NCBI GenBank assembly: GCA_013398175.1
Contig: VZRZ01007316.1
Location: forward strand, 619,720-683,719
Reading direction: 5' to 3'
Length of the DNA stretch: 64,000 bases
Source: Climacteris rufus
Taxonomy: Eukaryota; Chordata; Aves; Passeriformes; Climacteridae
The notes under the pieces were generated by a model. It was not told the DNA's origin and did no database searches. It saw only the letters and a list, made by a program, of their open reading frames with translations. Of this stretch, positions 12,491 to 25,811 are shown piece after piece. A program made the position numbers and the translations under genes. How positions within the stretch are numbered: the stretch's first letter is position 1; every line of letters begins with the position of its first letter.

Positions 12491-15400
12491 CAAACTTGCC
12501 TTCAAAGTTTTATTTGATAGACCAGAATTCTTTATAAATGGTCAGACATTTCCAACTTAAAATCACAATGTGAATACAAAATACTTACAGAGAGCAAATT
12601 GCCTTTTTTAGGAAAATAATAACAGTAACACTTTTAATTTCCAGCTGTTAATGTCATTGTCCTGAAAATGCCAAAGAGTTAATGGTATGCTTACAGAGTT
12701 GTCAAAATGAAGCCTGTATTATAAAGCCCACAGTGTAAGTTCAGGGCACCCATCCTGACCTTGAGCTAAAATTCTGTCATGCGAGTTTGACTTGTGTATT
12801 CCAACCGTGGTTATACAGCTACTTGCAGTAAGTTGTCTCCACATTGCTAGGAATATCTGAAATATGACATTATGCATTACCCATCCCTGTTTTCCAATAA
12901 GTTAATGTGGATTTATATATTGATTTGGTAAGCAAACCCAACATTCCTAACTACCCAATGGCAGTCTGCAGCCTCATCTTGGACACCTGTGCCAACAGTT
13001 ATGTTTTCCAATCTCTGGCATGTAACTCAATTCTTGTAGCTTGTATCTATTTATTGTCCCTTTTCTGGTGTGTTGAAGAGAAAAGTAGATGTCATATTCT
13101 CTGACAAACTTTTTTTTTTCTGCCCTATTTGATCACTGCAGAGTGAATCAATCCTTGCTCATCTGCTTTTATTCTTCCTCTCGTAAATGAGTTTATGTGA
13201 ATGTTACGTCAAGAAATGGGGCAAAGCTGGCATGCGGAAATTTGATTGCAACAAGACTGAGATGAGCATAGCTGTGCATAAAGAGAAGTTAAGGATCCTG
13301 TTTGTGCATTAAGTAGTAAAGTCCTTCTTTAAAAGCTCTCATGAGTATTATATTAAGAAAATCTATTGTTGTTATACATCCAACTTGTTAAAACTCATAA
13401 AATGCTCCATTTGAAATGTGTTTTGATTTAATTTTATCAGGAAACCATACTCTGTTCCTGGTCAGTTTATTTTCATTACCACAGTATTTTCTTTCCTATG
13501 ATTTTTTTACAGTCTATAATCTCTTTCTCCTTTTGTTTTCTTCATTAACTTACTGGCTTGAATGTCTTTAGCAGTGCCACCTTGCCCCTATAGAGTGCTT
13601 AGCCCCTTTGCTGAGACATCAAACAAGGTGTAAAATAAAAGTGTTTTAATCCTCTCCTAAGAAATTTCCCCAGAGCAGCAGAGCATAATGTTCAGAAGTC
13701 CTGAGCTGAAACACACAGGCTATTGTCAATTAAAACCTGATCTGTTTTATGCTAGGGTCACGCCACCTACAGAGCAGCTCATATTTGAGAAGGTGCAAAG
13801 GACACACACAATTATTTCTACTGTATCTTCCTCATGCTGGAAACAGAGCATAATATGAAGCCAGCATACAAGTAGTGCTTTATTTTTTTTTTCCCCCAGA
13901 AACATCTGTCTTACCAGGAATTGGCTGAAGATCAAAAAGTGTTTTATTTGCAAACACAGTTACAAAAATAAAATGTAGACAAATTAAACACTTTGTAAAT
14001 AAACTTTATATAAAACAGCACTAAAATTTCTAAAAATGAAGAGTGTTGTATGAGAGATTGATTTATAGCAAATTTTTTTAGATTGATACAAATTAAATAG
14101 AAAATGTAAAACAGGAGGTTTAGTTCTGACATGATTCTGAAGAATGACAGGCGCCATTGGTGGGTACAAGGGAAGGATGCAGATTTACCTAATCAGACAC
14201 ATGTGTTGCTTTTGGGGAAGCTATAGGGGATGTGAACTTCAGGGTGAAAGTTGTAGTGAAGGTATGTCGGAGGCCGTGTGGAGACCCACATGCTTTTAGA
14301 ACAGTTTGGAAGCTAGGAGAGACAACCCACAGCAATTAAAATGGCAACAGTCATACATTTGGGCAATTGAATCCTGTATTATAAGTGTACAAGCTTTGAG
14401 AAGTTAATACCCACTCATGAGAAAATGACAGACAATTGTACAGTTATTCTGTCTGTGCAGTTTCATGTACTGAACATGTTAAACACAAATCTGTGAAAGC
14501 TGGTAGGTAATTTGAAGTTATATTTATTATCACAACTAGAGGCATAGTTCTCAAATATCTGTTTCTATGTTTCTGCTTTTCAACCAGTAACTTGTAAAAT
14601 TTTACGTTATTATTTTGATTATCCTTTTACTTTCGTGTTTTTGGATTTTTTTCCCTCATAACCAGGGGCTCTGACACATGAGTTAAACTGTTACTACAGC
14701 AATTTAAGCAGCTCAGGTGTCCCCCTTTGCTAAAGGTCATAGTGGAGTTGGCAGAAACAAGTATGTTGACTTTTTGGTTGCAGTGCTTCATTGTCCAAGT
14801 GATTACAAGCTACAACTGCAGATGATTTTGTGTTTATATATTTGACTGTAGCAGCAGTGATTTAGGTGTGAGCACACAGTTACATCTGTCAGCTCAGCTG
14901 TAACTTCTGCCCTGGGGGTTGGCAGATGTCTGTGGTGTGATAACGTATTAAATTGTGCTTAAGTGTATTTTTGGTTCAGTTTGCTTTCACAGGCCTTGGT
15001 GAAGGCCTGAAAAAGAGGTTTATAGAATAATGGATTTCTTTTTAACCTACCTTCTATATCCATTTGTCATAGGTGGTATCCAGTCTCTTGACATCTAAAA
15101 AAAAATTTGCTTTAAAGGAATTTGGGGAATGAGGATTGTGTTTGTTTTTCTTCTTTCACTCATGTACAAAAGAGTGGCCTTTGAGCTAGGAAGACGTGGA
15201 TGTTCATATGCACATTAACTTTCCATCTTTGAATTTCCTCCTGGTAGATAATTGGAACTTACTAGTACTCAGCATTTTTGAAGATGACATAAAATCCAGC
15301 TGGTGCTGGAGGGATTTCTGGCAACTGTATTTTGCCACCTTCACTGGTCTTCCAAATCCATACTCAAATTCCTTACTACGTGGCTTCATATTCAGATGTG

Positions 15401-18400
15401 CAGAGCAGTGTCTCAGCTACCTCATCAAAAAGTGATCAAAATCTCTGAACCTGTTCCTTTTGTGTGACTAAATCAATTTTCATTGGGTTTAAATACATGC
15501 ACAGTTTAACACATTTCAGAAAGCAGTTCTGGTTTTTTACTGCAGCTCCTGGGTTTGGACTGGCAACTCTGAGTTAAAGTTCATGTTCCTCATTTATTCA
15601 GTTTCTACCACTTCCATTGCTTACACATTTGTCATTTAATAGCTGCTCTAACATTTAGTGTTATCTCAGGAGAGGTGATACTATAGGATGTTTTCTTCCC
15701 AGTGACTGGTATATCATTTAAGTCATCCTTTAAATGAAAAATACAGTAAGAATATTAGGATAATCAGATTTTCAGAGCAAAACCAGGCTTCAGGTCTTCC
15801 CAACATTAGTTTTCTCAAATTTTGCTTCAATTTTTTTAACAAAACACAATTTATCCATCTTTAATGTGAGAAAAATTTAAACAAACAATAGAATAAGTTG
15901 CATTTTAGTGCTTGTCATCCAAATGAGTTCATAAGCAGCTAGTACTTTCATACTCTCAGGTCAGTTATGATGTACCAGTACTTGCAATTTTTTTTTCCTC
16001 AGATTTTGATCTTAAAATGTGGTAGTTCAGCTGAACCTAAAAGATTGTCTGATTACAGAAAATAAGATCAATGACCTGTAGGCTGGTAAAAGCATTAATT
16101 GTAATAGAAGGCTTCAATGATGATATAACAAATGGGTAAATTAATAAGAGTCTGACAGTGTCATCTATGGATGAATATAAAATAGTAATAACTGTTTCAT
16201 TTTTCTGCATTACTTGATAGTGGGCTTTTCACACAGTTGATTTTCCAGGTCTAAATATTATGGAAGTAAATGTGTCCTCAGTATGTACACTTCAAGAACT
16301 ACTTTACCACTGTGCCTAATTTGAAGCTGCCTTGTTAAAGGAGGGAGTAATTTTGCTCCATAGAAGTTTCCCCCTGGTTCCTTATCCTCAACCCCATAAT
16401 TACAGGCATTGCAGCTTTTATACTTTATTCTCCTCTCGTTTTACAATTACACTTTGTTTTAGCAACCTGTGGAGTTAGTGACATGTGTTGGCAGACAAAC
16501 CTAGCTGGAATTTGCTTGCAGTTTTCTCCCATTGCTATGTTCAGGAAAAAGCACGTTGACAAATATAACTAGCAAGGGGTGAATCTAAGCATCGGATGTC
16601 TAAGGATCAAACTGTTTCCAGGTCACAAAGTAGCCTCTAGTGTTGCCTGTGAAAACTGAAGTTCCAGATTTGCTTCCACTTTTCGTGTTTAAAAATTTGT
16701 TGTTAGTGAGCTCCTGTTACAAGAAGAATATAGCTCTATTTGTCTTTTTAAAATCCTACTTGAAGGAGAACATGAGATGAAGGTAATTGATGTGTGATAA
16801 CAGATTTGCAGTGGTACAAATCAGCAGTCTCTAAAATTGATGAGTTGATAGCCTTTTCATACCTATTGACTGTTGTATTATCTCCTAACATTCTTCCTCT
16901 CAGTTAATAAATACTTTGATAACCATGATTTCCAGCAGTTTAAAAATATATTTTAATTTAATAATAACTATTTCAACAATTTAAAAGATTTTTGTCAGGA
17001 ATTATAGGTCCTACATAAAATAAATTAAGCTTCTCAGTAAGAGTATTTCAAACTAATTGCAAGCAATTGAGTTATTACAGCAAAATAAATCACCCCTCTT
17101 CCCTCTGATTAAATCTACCTTCTTTTGCATTTGCATTTGCAATGAATAAAGCTACATGCACAGATCGATAGCATGGCCCAGCTGAGTGGTAACTCATTAA
17201 GCTGCAGCAACACACATATTTCCTATTGCTTGATCATACCTCCCAAAATGGAATTTTGAACAACCTCCTTTTCCCCACTTCTGAAATACTGAGTGATGAG
17301 GGAAGCTACATTTCTTGTCCTGGTCTTTTCAAATGGCACATAGCAAGTTTTTAATTTTAAAGGTAAATTTGAATTCCCTCTCTTTAAAATTAATGTATAG
17401 ATATGTGTTTCAAGGCTGCTGTTTACATGCTGATTTTAAATGCTGAAAATATTAATTTTGATCCATTTATAAGTTTTACTTTATTTATCTTTAATGATAC
17501 TTATATATATTTCACCATGTACTTGTCATATAGTTGCTTAGATTTTGGTGGTTTTCCTACTGCAGTTGAGGCCTTCATTATGTGGCAATATAACTGAAAT
17601 CCCTTTTGTGTCAGTTTTGGTAAATCCATGCAGTTATTTATAGGTGGACAATCCCTTCAGCCTTACGGCCTTGATTATTTATGGTCCTGTGTGTCCTGTT
17701 TTCATCATCTCAGTAATATCTTATACTTCCTGCCTGCAGGATTTGCAGCAGTCTAAATGACAACACTCAGGGCAAAAATAACTGAATCCTTAGTCCTTTG
17801 ACAGGCACTTCTGGTCTTCTCAAATTTTAGTGTGTTTGAATGGTGACATCCCCAGCTTCTTGTCTCCCTTTTCTGGAGGTTTCCACCTCACAGTGAAACT
17901 GCTGGAACAAGAGGCATGTTTATTGCGTGACAGATTGTAACACTGCACACAAAACCACAGAAAAGGTGGGATTTGCAATAAGATTCCTGACTATGAACAG
18001 GAGAAAATAACCCCTGGACACAAATCTCCTAAGCAGCAACATAACTGCAAAACAGTAAATTTTGGCAGTAACAATTTCCTTCAGAAAATTTGACGAGTTT
18101 GACATAAAATGTAGCTTTTGAGCAAGGACAAATGGCTGGTAGAGAAAAACTAAGAGGAAAGTGGTGGCTTTGTTCACTCCAAAAACTGATGGGTTTATGA
18201 GGAGGTGATGAAAGTCGAAAGTTTCCTTATCAAAGTAAAAATAATTATATTGAATATGGGAAGGATTTGAGTCCTGAACTGTCGTAATCCACTGATCTGC
18301 CCGTGGGGCTCTGAACTCCTCAAGGGAAAAGGGATCCAAATCAGCCTTTAATTCATTTTATATTGCCCTTTGCAGCAATGTGTTTAAAATACACAGAATT

Positions 18401-18800
18401 GAAACAAAAAGTTGTGCTCAGTCAATATGTGCAGTTCAAAAAAACATATCTGTTTGGGTCAGAAGAAACCTGTTCTTTTTGCATGGGATAAATTATTTTT
18501 CTCCCTCTATCCATCAAAATATTTTTAAAAACCCATTCTGGACACAACCTCCTACCCTTACTTTACATCACTGCAGGTTTTCATCTGTACTGAACAATAG
18601 TCTCTGTAGTCCTGGTTCCACTGGAATCAATAGAACTTCTCCCATGGACATCACCTGAAGCTAGAACACTGCCTACAAACTAGGATGTCTTAGTGTGATT
18701 AAAATACAATGGGGATCTCAGAAATTCTTTGGGGGTTTGTTGTTTAAGTATGGCTGTGAAATTTACAACGTAGAAGATATTTTGTTTAATGGATTGAAAT
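12491..18800 (+). other. Intron sequence, nothing coding
   Basis: AT-rich intron. T-rich runs occur at about 13110 and 13882. A stretch at about 17100-17260 contains two overlapping octamer-like ATTTGCAT words and looks less degenerate than its flanks, so it could be a conserved non-coding element, though that cannot be judged from one sequence. A minus-strand open frame of 139 codons (17920-18339) has no recognisable product. Confidence 0.6.
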
Positions 18801-19479
18801 TGTTGGGGTTTGGGCATTCTTACATGTCATGCTAAGACGCTTTTCCTGGAGCTCTCAAGGCTGCTACAGCGTCTAATATGTGAGTGAAATCCCTAATGGG
18901 ACGAGTTGCAATGGTTTTGCTACCCTCCCAAAGCACAGAGTTCTTGCTACCGCAGATGACCTGTTTCTGCTGGCTCCTCTGGAAATGAGAATTACCCCAG
19001 GCGTAGTGTTTAGGCGTCAGTGAGAATAAAAGGCTACAGAGGGTTCTTCTCTGGGATAATTGCCTTTTTATTGTAAATCCAGTGTGGCATTGTAAGGGTC
19101 CAGGGAGAGAATTCAGAGACACCCAGGGGGCTGGATTAACCCAGGAGAAAGAGAGTGAGGAAGCTCTGCAGGGGTCCTTTAAAGGGAGGTGGGTCCCGGG
19201 GACACCCAATGGGAAGATGCCTGGTTCAAAGTGACCAGTGGAGAGCAGGAGAAGAGAGACCTTTCCAGGACATGACCATATAGAGTCTTTCAGGGCACAA
19301 CCTTATATGGAACCTGAGGTTGGGGATACAGGTGACACAAGGGAAATATGGGGTTTTACCACAGCTCAGGCAGAGAGTTCAGATACTGGAGGGAGAAGGT
19401 TCAGAGGGCATTACTCTGGGTCTCTTCCCACTAATTCTGAAGTTCCACAGCAGGAGCTTCTGCCAAGTACGCTGCTACA
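18801..19479 (-). mobile_element. Candidate solo LTR of an endogenous retrovirus
   Basis: A 679-bp block, more GC-rich than its flanks, begins TGTTGGGGTT and ends GCTGCTACA, so both strands read TG...CA as LTRs do. Read on the minus strand it has a TATA-like word near 19300, then AATAAA at 19067-19072, then an end in CCCCAACA, which is the order expected of U3-R-U5. No clean target-site duplication abuts these exact ends. A 7-bp TTGAAAT occurs at 18794-18800 and again at 19488-19494, eight bases beyond the proposed right end, so the boundary may be off. It could be some other repeat. Confidence 0.4.
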
Positions 19480-22400
19480 TCATGCTTTTGAAATAGTATT
19501 GTAGCAGCAAAAATGACACTGAACTAAGGTGTATCCAATGGTATTTGGTTGAAGAACCTGGCTTTATAAACTGTGGAATAAATAGGAATATGATCAGGGA
19601 CTTGTGTTTGTTTTAGTTTTGAAATGCTTCTTTAAGTAGACAAGACTTTACATTTCTGTAATAAAAATAAATGAACCATTTATTTTTAGAAGTTCAGTTA
19701 GTGATTTTTCTGTGTGTTTTTCGACAACTGTAGGATAACTTTTATCTGTCTTTTGGTTCTTGGAGAGAGAGAGGGTGTATTAGTCCTCAAGAAGCTTAGT
19801 TTTGATGTGTAAACAAAGCCCCCTATCCATGGGAACTGTTTTTCTCGGGAGTTTTATAACACTGTTCTATTCTGTTTGGCCTTTGTTTTGATTGCATGTG
19901 AGAGCTATCCTTTCCTCCAACTACATATTGTTCTGACAGACTCAAAGTTTGAGAGATGGCTGAGAGACTGAGGTTCTCATATCTTACAGCTCTGTTTTGT
20001 CTGAGGTGGCACACTACACCATTGAATTTATGAATCGTCAGTGTTCTTTTCTACTGGTGTCTCAATACTAAGAGAAGTATTTTGGTCTAGTCAAACTGAA
20101 ACTTAGTGCGATGGAACAGAAAGCAAAAATTTCTAAATGCTTTTTAACAATGGGCTGTTTGGTGATTCCAGAAATATATGAGAACTAATACAATATATTA
20201 AGAGCAAATCATAAAAGGTAAGGGATTGAAAATACTGAAATGCATTGCTAATGTTGATTTAGTGCTTTGTCTGTCACAGGTAAGAAAGAAGAAACAAAGC
20301 TGAGAACTAAAGAAGTGCATTCAACATAGACATACTATATAGATCAAAGAAAAAGGAGTTTGTTAGTAGAAATCCCTCCATAAGATAAATATATAATATC
20401 ATAAATAGAACTCTCTACCTGAATTCTGATTTTAATTTAAAAAAATTGTTTTTCAAATACAGATAATTTTTGGCCTATTTTTCTAAGGAGATATCAGAGT
20501 ATCGTGCTGTTTGGTAAGTAAAATCAAACTAGAAGTAAAAGTCTCAGAGATTCTCAAAGCAGCAATGCAGAGGCAAAAAAAAATTTAGTCTGTTCCATGC
20601 CCTCCATGAGAAAACAATGAGTTTTGTTCTGTGTTATTTAGCAATAGTCTTCTCCAGTTTGAAACAACATTTTAGTTGTCCTTTTCTATAATGTAACCAA
20701 TTAATTCTAAATAAATCTTGGTAGAAAACAAGATATTAATATTCTTTTTCCATTATGCACAAGTATTAGGAAATGCTATTTAAAGACAGAAGCAAGGTAG
20801 GTGCTTAATAGCATAATCAATATTTATGGTCTGTGATTCCAAATTATGGTTTTAATTTATGATGTCTTTTCTCATATTACCACCAGTGTTCTTCAAGATA
20901 ACATTTTAGTTTAATTTATTATTTTCACAGACATGTATTTTGTGAGGTGTGTATTTATTTGTATATTTTGTGTAGAATTCCCAATGATCTATTGAGTTTT
21001 CCCCTAAAATTTAGTCATTATAGGTCTTAATGCATCTTTACCAGGTATAACCAGGCCTAAATTTAATTGTCTTAACTGGCTAAATCCACTCTAAACGTAA
21101 AGCCATGATATGGTGAAATAGACCAAGTTTTAGGACAGCTTGCAAAGAGAACTCTGAGAATGCCTGAACTATGATGAACAATGAGATTTTTGGAGTCTGT
21201 AAATGGCCTCAAGTAATCAATGCTCTGAGTCCACAAGTGTACCCTCAGGACTAATGTGCTTATACATGTCATATCAGCCCGTTAAGTATTTCTCTATGAG
21301 TATGTAAAAAATCTCCCAAGACAGCCTGACCCCATCTCTTCATTCAGTCCATGTGGAAAGTATGAGGTGGAGTTAAGCAGCTGCTGTCTCAGTTCCTCTC
21401 AACAGTGTTGTTGAAGCAGAATGCTTCACTGTTTTTCTAGCTCTGTCATACCTCTGAGATGAGACCTCCATGTTTCATCTGAGACTTTTATTCGTCTCAG
21501 ACTTACAGGTCTTGTTTAATGTGACCATGATTCTAGCTGGTAGAATTGGTTTCGAGAGGGCCATATTCCTGAAATCCCTTTTGGGTAAATTGTTCAAGCA
21601 TTGGGCAAGATGATAAGAGGAGGATAATCCAAGCACAGGTATCAGTTTCCATGTTGCCAGTCTCTGTCATATCTTTCCAGTCGGACTATGTCTTCATGCT
21701 AGCAGGACTTAATATATCGATGTGTAATCTGAACTATGCCTTTTCTCTCCTCTCCTTTACTCACTTCCAAATCTGAGACCATCAGAGCAAGATCCTTGTT
21801 CTGCTTACGCTGGAGTTTTGCAGCATCAGATCACATACATAAATACTTTCAACAAGCACTGTGTGATTTTTCATTCCTCTGTGGCAGACACAGTAGTTGG
21901 TAGAGCAGTGCAGCACTCGCTGCTTGTGAGAGCAGCCAGCGGGCCCTGCCAGGTCATTATTAGTGCCAGACCTCCACAGAGTCATCCATTCTGCCCATAG
22001 TCCTCTGAATTTTCTCACAGAGAGATTTACTGCTGTAAATATTCTCTGGGTAAACTACATGCACTTTTGTTTCCCCTGGCATTCTGAGCCTTTCATAGTT
22101 GTTATCCAGTGGTTGAATAGACAAGCGTGACAGCAGTCAAACTTTCATGTAAGCTATGCACCAAGCACAAAGAAAGGAAAACTAACAAATGGTCTCCACA
22201 GATACTCTTCAGGAACATTTTTCCTTCTGGCTCACGTAATAGCATATGAGAATGCTCTCTGTCAGGGTGTATGAAGGGACTATACATCCTGAAGCACACT
22301 GAACACTGCTAGTCTGTCTTTCTAGAAGTGAAGGAGCTGACGTGTTCATCTCAGAAGGGTGTTAGCAAAGCAACATTCAATACATTGCCACTAAATTAAC

Positions 22401-22779
22401 TTCTTCCTTTACTACCTATTTTTATGTGACAAAGGGTTCATTACATACCTCACATATTCTGCTTTACATGACCCTCACCTGTCTATGCCATGTCTAATAA
22501 AGTCCTCATGGGTTTTGCACCTTTCGTTTTTGACAGAAAAGTCCCAGTGCAAAAATCAATAGCAAATGAAGAACTGAAACTTTTAGACCATTGTGACTAT
22601 ATTGAAATAAACATTTTAGTAGCTACTATACTGGTTGATTTTTCTCGTGCTTATGTACTACTAGAAAAGAGTTTGGGTTTTGAGATGTTTGAAAGTAACA
22701 CAGCACATCATCTTTTCCAAGACATTGACCTTTGCAACAGAAAATAATTTGATTCAGAAAACTGAAATACATGAAAAAT
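19480..22779 (+). other. Intron sequence, nothing recognised
   Basis: AT-rich intronic DNA with short open frames only and no splice-bounded coding segment. No repeat family was recognised. Confidence 0.6.
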
Positions 22780-23625
22780 GTAAAATGGATTAAAAGCTGG
22801 TTCATTGACAGATTGAAAAATGTGGTGTCAATGGGCAGATATATATTACTGGGATTTGTCTAGCAGGGTCTGCCTGGAATCAGTTCTTGGGTCAATAGCA
22901 CTTAGTGTTTTTATCAACAGTCTAGACAGTGATATAAGACACTTTCAATTAAGCTTGAGCATGACAGAGATTGTTGAGGTAGTAAATAATATGTTAGATA
23001 ATTGCAGAAGCTAATAAAACATTTTTTAATATTGCCAAAAAACATCCTCTTGTGTGGGATAGGAAACTATAGGTAGTTGTTAAGCTGTGCCTTAGAGGAG
23101 GAAAGGTTATCAAAGATAATTGGGTGTACTTAGAATCTTTTTACAATGTTGTGGAAGGAAAAAGTACTAATGCAATAATGTGCATAATAAAGTCAGACTG
23201 TCTGGCAAATGGGGTGATGATTGCCTTTGCAGGCTGCATTGATAAGGCAGCTTCTAGAGTGCCAAGTCAAATTTTGGTGTCCAGTCTTAGGGAAAATAAG
23301 GAAGTAGGACAAATGGAAGACATTGGGGTGCACAGGACCTGGAGATCAGGTGTTAAATCCTGTGTAGGTTTAACAAGTGCAGTTTAGCTTATCATTATGT
23401 ATGGGTACTTGGGCATGAAATTTTTTTTTGTAGGTATGGGACAAGAAGCTTTCAGCATCATTGATAAAGGCACAGCAAAATTCAGTGACTGGAAAATTAA
23501 ATTAAGGGGAAAATGCAGCCTTATATAAACTTGCAATTTGTTAGCTTTGCCAATTACTAAATAGTGGAACAGCTGATCCGGGGAGGTGATAGACTCATCA
23601 GTGCTAGACATCTTGAAAAAAAAAG
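22780..23625 (+). mobile_element. Old, decayed CR1-like LINE fragment, sense orientation
   Basis: The order of degraded phrases follows the end of a CR1/L3-type LINE. First comes a segment like the reverse-transcriptase region (at about 22790-22950, with remnants of the 'cag ... tcagt.. tgggtc' and '..tagacagtgat' blocks). Then comes a middle part with AAATGGAAGACATTGGGGTG at about 23310, and a terminal part with AGTGGAACAGCTGATCCGGG at about 23564. Many indels and stops break every frame. No octamer tail is seen. The edges and exact family are uncertain. Confidence 0.5.
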
Positions 23626-25585
23626 GAAAAGAGAGAGAGGGAAAGGCAGAGTGCTCTTGCTAAAAGATGCACTGGAGGGGACTGCATGTTGAAGATGAGT
23701 ATCCAGATTGGATAGGAAACAGTGTATTTCTGGCTGTGGCTGGGATCTGTTTTATGATTTCTTTTTTCACAGTTCATGTGCTGCAAGGAGAACAGTCATA
23801 CATGTTCTGTCCTAAGTCTAAAACATACCTGATTCAAACAGTTCAACAAACCTGATTCAAACTCCTGGAGGAGTCATGGAGAAATTACTTCCTGCTGTAC
23901 CCAGGACCAGATAGTTTACTTGTTCTTTGCTGTCTTGTGAGCCAGAAACCAGTCAAGGCTGAAACTCAGATCCCAGAAAGGTTGATCCTCTTTCCTAAAT
24001 GGTGCCTGAGTCTGACTTGTGGTCACCATAGTAGTGATCCACAGGTTTTAAGGTGGAAAGGGACTTTGCACACCTTGAGGAGTGATCAGGGGTAGTCCAG
24101 CTGAAGCCTTTGGGCTAAGAGCTCTTTCTTTCTGAAGTACCACAAAACTATGAAAGCATACGGTTGTCTCAAGTCCCTGTGACCTCAGAACTTGAGAATC
24201 CTGAACATAACTCTGGGTGCTCCAGTCCCTTGCTGTGTTGATGGGGCAGGGATTTCTGGTTTTTTTTTTTTTTCCCAGCTCCAACAGATGGAAAAATTAG
24301 AAAGGCTTTCAGACAAAGAAACTTCTTTTAGATCTAAAATAGCAAAACAGCCTTTAAACCAAAATATGGGTTGAAAGCAATTGCTCTAAGACTAATTTGG
24401 TATGTTAATAAATTAGACTTTTTAAGAGAAGAGGTAGTGGACTGAGGAAAGTATGAGATAAAAAGGCTATTATCACCATGGGAAAGACAGGAGCAGGTAA
24501 TCTATTGCTTATTGAAACATGGTACTGGGGTAGGACTTACAGAAGAAGGAGGTTGTGCTATGTGATAAAACCATTATTTCTATTATTTACTTATTTTTTT
24601 AGCATTTAATGGAATTACAAACTTTAATAGGCTGCTTTTTAGAAGGTACCGTCTGCTGAGGTTCTCTCTCTCTAACAGCCCACAGGTAGAAAAATTAATA
24701 AATTTCCCACTCATGCCTATTTCTTTTGATTTTTAATAACTTGTCAGTGTGAACTTACTCTGATATTTAACGGTTGTTTAATTTCATTCATAAAGGTTAC
24801 AAAGCATTTGCATCAGATGAAGTATATTTTGATCTGGAAAATGAATAGGCAGGACCTGCCGATCTTGATGGTACTCATCAGAAGACATACATTGTAGGGC
24901 TTGAGAATACTAGAAGTCTGCATTTGTGAGAATACTGGCAATTCTGCATTGGTTTCTTAGATGTGATCTTTTCCTTTTAGTGCATATCAGTCCACAGGGA
25001 ATTTGCTTCTGAAGATAGGTTTAGCAATGCCAGAGCTGTGGGTAACATACGCCTCAGGGAGCCAGAATCTGTAATAGAGAATATATATTGTCTGTTGTCC
25101 CTTTTCTAGTACATAAGAAATATGCAAAATGGACAATGGTTTGCTTATTTATATGCCACTAGATTTTACCAAGGAATTATTTGCTGGTTTGTGTCATGTA
25201 CTTGCAGTTTATCAGAATTCTTCTTAATTAAAAGCTGTAGCATATTTAGCTACACCTTACTTGGGCCTATTAATTTATAAAAAATATGCTTTATCATGGT
25301 ACTTATAGCAGTTGATTAACTGTTTTTATGGATGTGATAGATCTAATTTGTACCGGTGTATTATTGCTTTTAGCAGTGTGAGACTGTGCTTGCATAGCAG
25401 CAGAAAAAATACTTTGAGCTTGAGACTGGTATTAAAAGTTCATTGATAATCACTGCTATTGGCAATACTGAAAAAATATCAGAGGCTTTTTTTAAATGGT
25501 TGTCTTTTTGTCTGTTTTAAGTGTTTCTGGGATGTTTTTAAGGTCATATTTGATGGTTATATTTATTATGACCATTTTATTTCAG
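23626..25585 (+). other. Intron sequence up to the first exon in the window
   Basis: AT-rich intron ending in the acceptor ATTTTATTTCAG at 25585. A T tract lies at about 24260-24273. A short phrase at about 24040-24070 (CACAGGTTTTAAGGTGGAAA) weakly resembles the reversed 3' end of CR1 but is too short to call. Confidence 0.65.
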
Positions 25586-25811
25586 GAATATCAGCCCTGT
25601 AACACCAACGCCTGCCCAGAGTTGAAGAAGACCACTCCTTGGACCCCTTGGACACCAGTGAACATTTCAGACAACGGTGGTCACTATGAGCAGCGCTTCC
25701 GATACACCTGCAAGGCGCGGTTGCCCGACCCCAACCTGCTGGAGGTGGGCAGGCAGCGCATTGAGATGCGCTACTGCTCCAGCGACGGCACCAGCGGCTG
25801 CTCCACAGATG
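25586..25811 (+). CDS. SEMA5A: SEMA5A exon A: end of a TSR plus degenerate Trp-rich TSR
   Basis: This 226-nt exon opens in phase 0 after a TTTCAG acceptor and ends one base into a codon before GTAAGC. It encodes 75 complete residues. Residues 1-11 (EYQPCNTNACP) supply the last two cysteines of a TSR that begins upstream. Residues 16-24 hold TTPWTPWTP, a WxxW motif of the type C-mannosylated in TSRs. Residues 26-28 (NIS) form an N-glycosylation sequon. Three more cysteines follow before the final CSTD. This spacer-like repeat lacks the CSxTCG signature of canonical TSRs, as in class 5 semaphorins. The local third-position GC is much higher than in the surrounding intron. The open frame continues upstream and downstream, but that is intron read-through. 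Confidence 0.95.

Noticed and set aside
17920..18339. A minus-strand open frame of 139 codons
   Set aside because: Hydrophobic stretches come from T-rich DNA. No match to any known membrane family, and no exon context.
24030..24075. Possible reversed CR1 3' end
   Set aside because: Only about 30 bases resemble the CR1 terminus, with no octamers and no continuing similarity.
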